A stretch of DNA of 64,000 nt, taken from contig CAJNDS010002113.1 in assembly GCA_905221605.1 (NCBI GenBank), positions 895,001-959,000 on the forward strand. The letters run 5' to 3'. The notes below the pieces were generated by a model that saw only the letters and a program-made list of their open reading frames with translations, did not search any database and was not told the origin of the DNA. Positions 36,081 through 48,000 of this stretch are shown here, piece by piece. Position numbers and translations under genes: made by a program. The stretch comes from Symbiodinium natans (taxonomy: Eukaryota; Sar; Dinophyceae; Suessiales; Symbiodiniaceae). Numbering within the stretch: position 1 is the first letter of the stretch; every line of letters begins with the position of its first letter.

Positions 36081-39000
36081 CCCGCAGTTGTAAATCCCTA
36101 GTCAATGGTCTATTCCTTCATTCGTTGCGTTTACCCACCATGCAACAAGAACCCTAAACCCTAAACCTCTAGCCCTAAACCCTAAACCCTAAACCCCAAA
36201 CCCTATGTACCCCAAACCCTGAAACCAATCCTGTGGAGTGAGTCTATTTCGGCTCAGCTTGCACATCACAGCTTGATGCCTCCGGCCTTGAACCCTCCAT
36301 CCCCTAATTAAACCTCACTACTCCCTAAGAATCCCTGGGTACCTTGAAGCCCCTTTCTTACCTTCTTAGGAACCCCACAATACAAGGTTGACAGCAAGTC
36401 AAACCTGAAGCCCTTTTAGGGTATAGGGCTTGGGCTTGAGATAGTTTTAGTTTGAGGGACAACAAGCACATGAGGGACGAAAGTACGGGTACCTTATTGG
36501 GGTCACCCTAAACCTTACACCTTAAACCCTAAACCCTAAACCCTATACCCTTATTTTTAGGAACCCCTACTCTTTGCAGTCTATCCTAGGGGTCCCTGGT
36601 TTTCGCACCCCCACGTGTCTAGAGGTTCAGAGATCAGTGGTCAATGACTAGTCCTAGGGATATTTGGAAATACTTCCTGTTTTTTGTGTAAAATCTTAAT
36701 GTCGGGGGTACTTTAGCTCCCAAGAAATAGCTAAAATTATAATTTTTGCTAGGGTTTCCAAGTTCAGTATCGTAATGCCAGGCTGCTTCTAACTGTAATT
36801 ATAGCCATATTAGGGCACCTAACGGGCTTACAAGTGGGTTATAAGCACTGTTCTAATTGGTTAATAAGTACCCCTAAGCCCCAAACCCTAAACCTTAAAC
36901 CCATAAGTACCATGAACCTCCAAGTAATCCCAGGCTGACGGACGACGTCGCGAAAGTCAGTGACGAGCTCGACAAGATGAATGGCGAGATTCTCAAGCTC
37001 ATCGACGACGAGTCCAACAAGGTCCCAAACCCTAAACCATATACCCTAAGCCCTAAACCCTAAACCCAGAATAAGGCCTGGGCATGCCTCCCTTGAATGT
37101 CATTTTGGGTCGTTAGGGTTTAGGGTTTAGGCTTTAGGCTTTAGGGTTTAGGGTTTAGGGTTTAGGGTTTAGGGTTTAGGGTTTAGGGATAAGGCTGGGG
37201 GGGGGGGGGGTGGGGCGGCAACCCTACGGCACCCTTAGGGTTTTGGGGTAGTCCGGGATCTGGGCTTTAGGGTTTGAGGGTTAGCCCTGAACCCTAAACC
37301 CTCAACCCTAAACCCCAAGTCCTAAAACCTAAACCCTAACCCCCAAACCCTTTTGGGGTTTTCTGGTTCGCAGGTGAAGGAAGGCCACGCGGCCATCGAG
37401 AGCCGCATCGCCACGTTGGAGATGGCCTTCACGGCTCGCACCCAGAGCTTCGGCTGCGCCCAAAGGGTTTAGGGTTTGGGGTTTGGGGTTTAGGGTTTAG
37501 GGTTTAGGGCTCATATACCCTAATAGGAATGATAGTAGTATAGGGTGTATGACCCCCAATTTTGGGGTTTTCTGTCTCCAGGGTTCTCTGCGGGCGTGGG
37601 ATTGATAGTATGGGGGGGCTTCAAGGTTCAGGGATTTTCAGGTTTAGGGTTTAGGGTTTAGGGTTTCGGGTTTAGGGTTTAGGGTTTAGGGTTTAGGGTA
37701 TGGAACTAGGGAATTCGAGTTTCGGGTTTGGGCTTCCGCTTGTTACAGGTCCCCTAAGCCAATGCGGAGCTCTCCTAAACTGACCAAGTCCTGAGCCCTT
37801 GTCTCCCTGAACCCTAAACCCTAAACCCTAAACCCGAAACCCTAAACCCTTAACCCTAAACCCTTAACCCTAAACCCTTGTCTCCCTGGACCCGGATCCT
37901 GGACCCAAAGCCTAAACCCCCAAACATACACCGGGGGTGGGAGGGGGGGAGGACTGGGGGGTCCTAAGCCTTCAACCCCGAAAACCCCATAGAGGCTTTG
38001 GGCTTTGGGCTTTGGGCTTTGGGCTTTGGGCTTTGGGCTTTGGGCTTTAGGCTTCAGGGTTTAGGGTTTAGGGTTCAGGGTTTAGGCGTTAACCCCATAG
38101 ACGGGTTAAGGCTTCGGGGCAGTAGGAAGCCCTACACCTAAACCCTAAACCCTAAACCCTAAACCCTAAACCCCAAGCCCTAAACCCTAAACCCTGAAAA
38201 CCTTGAGAGCCCGACAGCCCGAGGGCCCTCGGGGATGTGGATGCGCAGCTGTCAGCGAAGCTGGACGACGTGGTCGCAGCGAGCCAGGAAATCTTGGTTG
38301 GAAGTGCTTTGTTGGGTTCAGGGGGTTTTGGGGTTTAGGGTTTAGGGTTTAGGGATAGGGCTTCGAGAAAAGTGTAGCCCCTGAACCCCAAGCTGTAAAC
38401 CGAAACCCTAAACGGGAGTGGGGGTGGGGGTGGGGCGTGGTCGGAAGTTTTGGGGGGGCGTGTGGGGGGGGGGGGGGGGGGGGTGGGGGTGGGGGTTGGG
38501 TGGGGTGGGGTTGGGGGGGTGGGGGTGGGGGGGGGGGGGGTTGGCCCGGGCGGGGGGGGGGGGGTGGGGGTTTAGGGGTTTTGTGAAAATTGTGCACACC
38601 CCTCACCCCCCTCCTCCCTTTGCTTTGTGTTGAAGGGAGGGGGGGGGAGGGTTCCCTCCCCCAAAACCATCCAACATGCCGCCGGCGCACCCACCCTGAA
38701 CCCCAAAGCCCTAAACCCCAAATCCTAAACTCCAAAAACCCTCAACTCCAAATCCCTAAGCCCCAAGCCCTCAATCCCAAGCCCTAAACCCTAAGCCCTA
38801 ACCACCAAATCCTGAACCCTAAACCCCAAACTCTCAAGCCAAAACCCTAAACCCCAAGCCCCAAGCCCCAAGCCCCAAACCCCAAACCCCAAATCCCAAA
38901 CCCCAAACCCCAAGCCCCAAGCCCCAAGCCCCAAGCCCCAAGCCCCAATCCCCCCCCAGCCCCAAGCCCCAAGCCCCAAGCCCAAGCCCCAAGCCCCAGC

Positions 39001-42000
39001 CCCAAGCCCCAAGCCCCAAGCCCAGCCCCAATCCCCAAGCCCCAGCCCCAGCCCCAAGCCCCAAGCCCCAATCCCCACGCCCCAAGCCCCAAGCCCCCCC
39101 AAGCCCCAAGCCCCAAGCCCCAAGCCCCAAGCCCCAAGCCCCAAGCCCCAAACCAAATTCCAGGAGGCGATGGAGAACCTCCGAGACGCGTTGTCGGCGG
39201 AGACTGGGAAGCCAGTCGGTCGCATGGGTTCAGGGTTCAGGGTTTAGGGTTTAGGGTTTAGGGTTTAGGGTTTAGGGTTTAGGTTTCAGGGTTTAGGGTT
39301 TAGGGTTTAGGGTTCAGGGTTAGTGTTTAGGGTTTAGGGTTGCGGGTTCAGGGTTCAGGGTTCAGGGATTAGGGTTTGGTGTTAAGGGTTTGACGTTCAG
39401 GGTTTTCGGGTTTAGGGTGTTCAGGTGTAGGCTTCAGGGTTTGCATGTAAGGTTTAGAGCGGCAGTGCTGAAGTTTAGGGTTTGATGTTCATGGTTTCGT
39501 GTGAGGTTGCGCAGTTTCCTTATACCACACACCTAGCAAGCCACTTCGACGGTTGGGCTTAACTTAAGCCCTAAACCCTAAACCCTAAACCCTAAACCCT
39601 TCTTGAGAACAGTCAGGTTGAGACGAGTAGTAGTCACAGGCCCACATGATGGGGACTGGGGGGTAACCAAAACAGCCTACAAAGGCCGGCTTCGAAATCC
39701 CCACCCAAATCCCTGGACCCTGCACACCGAACCCTAAACCCTAAACCCTAAACCCTAAACCCTAAACCCTAAACCCTAAACCCTAAACCCCAAAGCCTAA
39801 ACCCTAAACCCTTCTTGAGAGCGCCCTGGCAGGCTGGTGGAGCGCTTCGGACAGGTGCAGGACCGGGGTTCGAACGTGTGAGTTCTGCGGACTACGGCTT
39901 GAAGGCTTCAAGGTCTGGGTGTCTCTGGGTTTAGGGTTCAGGGTTTTAGGGTTTAGGGTTTAGGGTTTAGGGTTTAGGGTTTAGGGTTTAGGGTAGGGTT
40001 TTAGGGATAAAGGTTTAGGGTTTCAGGTTTAGGGTGGTTTGGGTGAGTTTCCCGAAAACCAAACCCTTCTTCGCCCTTAACTTAAGCCCCAAAACCTCGA
40101 ACCCTGACAGCTCAAACCAAGGCTGCAGATCTGAACCCAAACTCTGCAATCTTTCTAGAGCTATAGGGTTCCTAAGGGAGGGGGGTTCATGGGGGGGGGC
40201 AGGTACCAAGGCAACCTTCGGGAAGCTTCGGGAGCCTTAGGGAGTAGTGGGGAGTATTCGGCAACCTTGGGTTGCATACCCCTAAACCCTAAACCCTAAA
40301 CCCTAAAACCCTTACTTTAAAACTTAAGATCTGAATGGCAAGACCTGATAACATCGGACAAGACCTGCGCTGGGCATGCACCTATTATTTTGTTTATGAC
40401 TCGTGGCCATGGCGTCCGTGCTAAGCGACTGGCAACTCGCCGGCGTCAAATCTGAACTGCAGAAGGCGCTGCCTGGACAAACACGGAGTGCTGAGAGGAC
40501 AAGGTCTAGTCTTCGCGATCAAGCTTTTTGCCTGCCGCGGCGAGTGCCAGCGCCGTCGTGATGAAACAGCACCAAACCCTAAACCCTTGACCCCCTTCCC
40601 TTAAGAACCCTATAATGAAGTGCTTGCAAGAATCAGCATCGTCTTCGTAAGGTCCGAAGTTCATTTCTTGGAGTTCACAGGCTTTGCTTAGGGTTCAGGG
40701 TTTAATAGGGTTCAGGGTTTAGGGTTTAGGTTTTAGGGTTGGGTTGGTTTAGGGTTGAGGGTTTAGGGTCTAGGGTTTCCGTTCAGGGTTTAGGGTTTAG
40801 GGTTTAGGGTTTAGGGTTTAGGGTTTAGTTGGGTTGGTTTAGGGTTGGGCTGTAAAACCTACGTCTTGGTCACAGTTCACAAAAAAGCGCTCCAGTCACC
40901 AGGACGACGTGCAGTCAATTGAGGCGGAGGTCCTGCGCCGGTGCGAAGACATGGGCGAGGCCCCATGCCATGCGTAAATGATCCGAAAACGCTAGACCCG
41001 TGACCGTAAACCGTGAACTCTAAGCCCTAAACCCTAGTCCTAAACCCTGAACCCTGAACCCTGAACCCTGAACCCTATACCCTAAACCCTAAACCCTAAA
41101 CCCTGAACCCAAACCCTTTAGTCTCACGAGCCAGTCGGATGAGTTCAGGGCCCATTGGCATTGGCCCACCTATGTTTTGCCTTCTCAAGCTCGCCAGAGC
41201 CTACTGCCTAAACTGTAGGCCTACAAAAAACTGGGCAGAGGGTGGCTTTGCCAGACTTAGACTTAGGGCGTACTTAGGATTTAGGGTTTAGGGTTTGGGG
41301 TTTGGGGTTTAGGGTTTAGGGTTTAGAGGGAAGTTGGGAATCTATGGTGCTGATGCTGCAGCTGAAGGATTTCGGATTTGGGGTCTAGGGTTCGGGCTTC
41401 CGGTAGGCCGTAATACCCACCCGAAACCCTACACCCCTAAACCCTAAACCCCTAAACCCTAATTACACCTTAAACCCCTACGTGAGAGCGAAGAGCGAAG
41501 AGCGCACTCGCCGAAACTTTTCACCCTGAACCCTACCTGGGACGAAATGAACCCTTAAAAGGGATTAGGTTTCGGGGGCTTAGGGTTTAGGCTTTAATTG
41601 GGGTTCATGGTCCATGTACCTTGAGAGGGGTTCCAATTTTAGGGATCCCGAAGGTGACCCCTTAAACCCACCCCTAACTGCTTCCTAAGGGCCCCAAAAG
41701 CTTCCTCAAGCCACACGTACACCCTTAGGCCCGAAGCGTGTTTTGGGATTTAGGGGTTTGCTGCGCCGGCTTCTCATGGGATTTCTCCTTGAACCCCTAA
41801 GGTTGTACCCAAAAGTTTGGGGACCCCTTTTCAAGTTCCTCTGCGGGCATGTAAAGGGCCATATTAGGAGCATATCAAGGGAACCGCTTAGGTGCCCATC
41901 CCTAGGGGTCCGAGTGTGACTCCCCCGAGCTTCAGTCCACTTGACCAAGCGTGGTGCAGTGGAAGAACTGCTCTGGCAGGCCATAGAATACACTCTTGCA

Positions 42001-45000
42001 GCCGCTCTGCTCTCAGCAGCAAGCGAGAAACACGAAGATGGCACAGCACGACTCCTGCTTGCGAGTGACGTTCTGCACTGTGTGATTCATAGCATGGTGC
42101 TGGACATTGCAGAGATCAATTTGGAGAGGGATGGTGGAAGTGACTACCCCACAGACTTGGCAGGGGAGTGGGCGAGACATTCTCTACGAGCTCGCCCAGT
42201 GAATGGAGGTTATGCCTCGAGGCTGTTTGACTACTCTGACTTCAACACTCAGCATGGTAACCTGAACATGGTGATCAGAAATATGATCTGCTTGCGTCAG
42301 AGGCGCCATATTTAGGCTGTGTGGGGTTTAGGGGTTGGTAGAGGTTAGGGTTTCAGGTTTGGATTGTGGTGAGAACTGCCCCTGTGTCTTGCTAGTTCTA
42401 GTAGGGAATCAAGAAATTAGGTAAACCTTAAAGCCTAAACGCTAGACCCTAAACCCTATGGACCCCCCTCCCCCCCTCTAAGGTAACTCGAAGCCACCTT
42501 GAAACCCTGAAGATCCAGACCCTGAAGCTCCTTTCAGATCTGTGACGCCCGGAGGGGAGATCCCAAGGCAGCCCCTAAAACCCTGTTTAGGGTTTAGGGT
42601 TTAGGGTTTGGGGTTTAGGGTTTAGGGTTTGGGGTTTGGGGTTTAGGGTTTGGGGTTTGGGGTTTGGGGTTTAGGGTCCCTAAATGGGGTCCCTGAAGCC
42701 TGGGTGTTAAGGTACCTTCTTTAAAGGGTTCTCGTGAAGGAACTAGGGAATAGGGATCTGTTTATTTGTCGACAAAAAGGACCACCCTCCCTGAAGCCCG
42801 CAAGCCTGAACCTGGACACGCTGAACTAATGCCAGGGATGCCATGGTGGGGGCAAGCCCTATAGCCCTAAACCCGAGACCCTAAACCCTCAACCCTCAAC
42901 CCTAACACCTAAACCCTAAACCCTAAACCCTAAATCTTAAACCCTAAACCCTAAACCCTAAACCCTAAACCCTGAACCCTGAACCCTAAACCCTAAACCC
43001 TAAACCCTAAACCCTAAACCCTAAACCCTAAACCCTAAACCCTAAACCCTAAACCCTAGACCTAAACCCTAAACCCTAAACCCTAAACCCTAAACCCTAC
43101 CTAAGCCCTAAGCCCTAAGCCCTAAGCCCTCAGCCCTAAGCCCTAAGCCCTAAGCCCTAAACCCTCCACCCTCAACCCCAGGCTTCCACCACCCACGCTT
43201 TTTACTCCCGCAGGCTCAGGCCGAGTCGAAGCTTGCCCAGGATGAGATGTTCGGCCACTGGGGTGCAGAGGGTTTAGGGTTTAGGGTTTAGGGTCTAGGG
43301 TTTAGGGTTTAGGGTTTAGGGTTTAGGGTTAGGGTTTAGGGTTTAGGGTTTAGGGTTTAGGGTTTAGGGTTTAGGGTTTAGGGTTTAGGGTTTAGGGTTT
43401 GTGGGTTTTCGGGATTTCGGCCACTGGGGTGCAGAAGTGGGGGGTTCCTTGTTCCAGAAGGGAAGAGGAAGGCACCCCCCTTGATCCTAGCCGTAGCGCC
43501 AAACCCTAAACCCTCAAACCTACACCCTGAACTAGGGTTTAGGGTTTAGGGTTTAGGTTTAGGGTTTAGGGTTTAGGGTTCAGGGTTTCGGGTTTATAAG
43601 GTTTAGGGTTTAGGGAGACATCATGCAGGCGAGCTCCGTAACTGCTTGCGCATAGTTTCCTTGGTGAAATCCACAAGGCCGTGATCCTTGCTTTGGGGTC
43701 TATTTGGGTTTGGGGGTTTTCGGGCTCACGCGTACATTCCCCGATGAAGCCCGTGACCAAACCCTCGTACTGCAACTAGAACCCCAAACCCTAAACCCTA
43801 CACCCCAAGCCCCAAACCTCAAACCCCAAGTCCCAAATCCCAAATCCCAAACCCCAAATCCCAAACCCCAAGCCCCAAACCCTGAACCCTAAACCCTAAA
43901 CCAGACCTGAAACATCACACCCACCCATTTCCTGAACCGTCCGAAAGTTCGGGTTTAGGGTTTAGGGTTTAAGCCCGAATCTTTCAGCCGCAACCCTAAA
44001 CCCTCGCGCCACCCTCTGAAGCAGGGAAGGCCTTGCCCTGTCCTATGTCACAGACGATCCTTAGGGTTTAGGGTTTAGGGTTCAGGGTTTAGGGTTTAGG
44101 GTTTAGGGCCATGACTCCTCTGTCAACCCTATGGTCGCACCTTGGCAGCCAATCCTCGGCAGCCTCAAGCGTCTTTTGGCCGCACTTTCGTGGAGCGCCG
44201 TCTTTTGCCACAGCTGTTGTGGAAGAGCTGGCGGAATGATTCCACCAATCAACTACGGAACCCCCACGTCCGAGGCACTTGGCAACATCAGTAGTCAGCA
44301 AGGATCACAGGACCCTAAACCCTAAACGCTAAACGTTAAACCCTAAACCCTAAACCCTAAGCCCTAAGCCCTAAGCCCTAAACCCTAAACCCTAAACCCT
44401 AACCCTTAACCCTAAACCCTAAACCCGAAACCCTAAACCCTAAACCCTAAACCCGAAACCCAACCCGAAACCTTGAACCCCCGGCCGTTAGAATCGGGAC
44501 TTGAGGCAACCTTCAGGCGAACATCGGCGAGCTTGGAGCGAAGATCGACGACCCTTAGCCCGAATCCCAAACCCCAGAGAAGACCCTTATCCCCTTTGTT
44601 TAGGGTTTGGGGTTTAGGGTTCAGGGTTTAGGTTTTAGGGTTTAGGGTTTAGGGTTTAGGGTTTAGGGCTACTAGGACCATTCTTTACCTTTTTCATTCC
44701 TGGGTTACTCCTGCATCTAGACCCTAAACCCTTGGATGATCATGAAGTGGCTTAGAAAGAATATTTTTGGGGGCCGGGCATCTGAACCCTTGAGCAACAA
44801 ACCTTAACAGAGGATGGCTTTTTGGACCTGACCTGAACTCTCGGCCTTCCCCTTCCCTCCCTTCCCCCCCAAAAAAAAAATACAGAAAAAAAGTAAACTA
44901 AACCCTAAACCCAAAAAAAACTAAACCCTAAACCCAAAAAAAAACTAAACCCTAAACCCAAAAAATCGCGTCACGCACAGCACACCCAAAAGGCGAAGTG

Positions 45001-48000
45001 GTGCCCCTGCTATACTGTGAGGGGTGGCGCTCTTGAGAAATCGGGTGAGCCCTCCAGGGCCTAGGGCTTGTAAGGTTTAGGGTTTAGGGCTTCGGGTTTG
45101 GGGTTTAGGGTTTAGGGCTTATAAGGTTTAGGGTTTAGGGTTTAGGGCTTAGGGTTTGGGGTTTAGGGTTTAGGGTTTGGGGTATAGGGTTTAGGGTTTC
45201 GGGTTTAGGGTCTAGGGTTTGTTCACACTGTCCCAGATTTTGTATGCCAATTGCATAGGTCCCTGAATATTGCTACGTAAGCCAATGGCCCTTCTGTGGC
45301 TCCCAAGATTTGGGCACCCCTCAACTAGGGGGGGTAGTAGCCCTAAACCCTAAACCCTAGACCCCTAAACCCTAAATCCCAAAGTAGTATAGACGGGGGG
45401 TAGTCGGGGAACCCATGAGACAGTCCAAACCCTTCTCCCGAACTGGACTTGGCACTTTGCTGACTTCAAAACCCTTCCTAAGAGTTTAACGTTTAGGCTC
45501 CTTAAACCCTAAACCCTAAACCCTAAACCCTAAACCCTAAACCCTAAACCCTAAACCCTAAACCCTAAACCCTAAACCCTAAACCCTAAACCCTTAAACC
45601 TAAACCCTAAACCCTAAACCCTAAACCCTAAACCCTAAACCCTAAACCCTAAACCCTAAACCCTAAACCCTAAACCCTAAACCCTAAACCCTAACCCTAA
45701 ACCCTATAAACCCTAAACCCCCCCCCCCATATATACCCCAACATACTCCGATCCTTGTTCTACAGGGCATCCCCCATGTATGGAAACTCCCATCCCAAAA
45801 CCTTGCGAAGCTTGTAAACACTATCAACTCCATGAAGCCTATAAACCCAAAAAACACCCATGAGACCTGCAACAGAATCCCTATGAAAACCCTATAAGCC
45901 ATACCGACCCTGAACCCTAGAAATCCTAAAGCCCCATACGCCCTGAACAAAAAGCAAACCCTAAACCCTAGACCCTAGACCCTAAACCCTAAACCCTAAA
46001 CCCTCAACCCCCACATTGCACACGAGGAGAGTAAGGTCGCAGAGAGTGACCTGCAGAAGGCCGTGGCGGCAGCACAGGCGGGCGCCCGGCTTTTAGTGCT
46101 CCGGGCTTTTAGGGTCTTTTGGGCGTTTTAGGGTTTAGGGTTTAGGGTTTAGGGCTTCGGGGGTTTCGTGTTTTTAGGGTATTTAGGTATTTCGGGCTTA
46201 GGGTGTTTCGGGTTTGGTTTTTTTGCTGGAAGTTCAAGATCTTCAGGGGTTTTTAGGGTATTGCGGATATTTAGGGTATTTAGGGTAATTCTGGGTTTGG
46301 GGTTTAGGTTTTATGCCTTAACTATGCAGGCAAATTTTGTCTTATGAAAAGAGCCCAGACCATAGAGATAGGGTACAACAAAAAGCTCTGAGGCATGGCA
46401 GTTTGAGAAGCCTGGGCCCCAGGGTTGAGGGTTTAGAGTTTAGGGTTTAGGGTGTGAAGTGACACATAAACCCTAAGCCCTAAGCCCTAAGCCCTAAACC
46501 CTAAACCCTAAACCCTAAACCCGCAAACCTAATCCCTAAACCCTAAACCGGTCGAGGGCTCAGGGGTTTCGAGGTGCAGGGGTTTCAGGTTGGGTGGACT
46601 CAGGGATCACTTTCTACCAGGCTATCGCCCCATCACACCGGCTACGAAACCCTGAGCCCGAAGCCCCAACCCTAAACCCTAAACCCTAAACCTTAAACCC
46701 TAAACCCTAAACATTAAACCCTAAACACTAAACCCTAAACCCTAAACCCTAAACTGCGAAGGCCGGTGTGGAGGCTGCCGACACCCGTGCGTCGGCGCTA
46801 GAGGAGCTCCTGGCGCAGGCGGGAAAACACTTCGAGCACGCAGGGTTTGGGGTTTGGGGTTCATGGGTTTAGGGTTTAGGGTTTGGGGTTTAAGGTTTAG
46901 GGTTTGAGGTTTAGGGTTTGGGGTTTGGGGGTTAAGGTTTAGGGTTTGGGGTTTAAGGTTTAGGGTTTAGGGTTTGGGGTGTAGGGTTTAGGGTTTGGCG
47001 TGTCGGGTTTAGGGTTTGGGGTTTAGGGTTTGGGGGTTTAAGTAGGGTATAAGGTTTTGAGTTTAAGGATTCAGGGGTTTGGGGTGTAGGTTTCAGGGGG
47101 CAGGGATTTAAGGGTTTAGGGTGCAAGGTTTAAGGGTTTAGGCTGTAGGGTTTCATGGTGTAGGGTGTAGGGATTAGGATTCAGTTGCCTAGGGTGTGGG
47201 GCTTCAGGTTTGCGGATTTGGGATCTAGTGCGGTAGTGCTTAGGGTTCAGGAGCTAGGGTTGTGAGTTTAGGGTTTAGGGGCGCAGGCTGCAGGGAAAGC
47301 TAGAGGTCGAAGAGTTTCGGGTGTAGGGTTTTAGGGTTCTAGGGTTTAGGGTTTCGGGTCTAACCCTAAACCCTAAACCCTAAACCCTAAACCCTAAACC
47401 CTAAACCCTAAACCCTAAACCCTAAACCCTAAACCCTAAACCCTAAACCCTAAACCCTAAACCCTAAACCCTAAACCCTAAACCCTAAACCCTAAACCCT
47501 AGCTTGGTTCTTTTGGGGATGAAGGCCTTAGCCCTGAACTCTAAACCCAAGACCCTTAACCCTCAGGGCGAAAAGAAACTTATTTCCTATTCTGCTGCCA
47601 CTTGTCCGGGACGAGGAATGTTAAGCCTTCCAAGCCTACTTTTTCTCGTTTTCCTGAAGACTTAAATATTACCCTCAGGGTCCATGTACCTCAAGATTCT
47701 GTACTTGGGACCGAAAGTCCCAAAATAGGAGGTACTTTATGGCCCAAGTATTCCCTATTTCGGTACATGGACCCTTGGGGTTAGGGTGTAGGGTTTGCAT
47801 GTGCCCCGTGTGGTCCGTATACTATGTGGTATAGACCCCACCCGACCCTAAGGTTCCTCATGTTCTCCCCCAAACGGCTCCGGGCGGGTGTAGCTTAGGC
47901 ACCCTAGACCCCAAACCCCAAACCCCAAACCCTAAACCCCAAACCCGAGACCCTAAACCCCAAACCCCAAACCCCAAACCCTAGCATCGGCGTTCACAGC

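Larger units (their letters stand above)
34451..36933. repeat. Longest repeat-rich intron, 2.5 kb
   Basis: TTTAGGG/TTTCGGG (34452-34535), foldback A copy 5 with inserted array (34663-34865), G-rich degenerate units (34870-35220), C-strand units (35370-35880), a C tract of about 195 bp broken by single T/G (35890-36085), degenerate units, and foldback A copy 6 (36786-36924). Confidence 0.85.

Noticed and set aside
35884-36105. Poly-Gly open frame
   Set aside because: By-product of the long C tract.
38349-38735. Poly-Pro open frame
   Set aside because: By-product of the G-rich block on the other strand.
38791-39225. Minus-strand 144-codon frame and its two overlapping companions
   Set aside because: All three frames run through the CCCCAAG satellite, so openness carries no coding information.
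44103-44310. Coding-like block on either strand in the E45/E46 intron
   Set aside because: Both strands are open for 40-65 codons with no recognisable motif; not enough to call.
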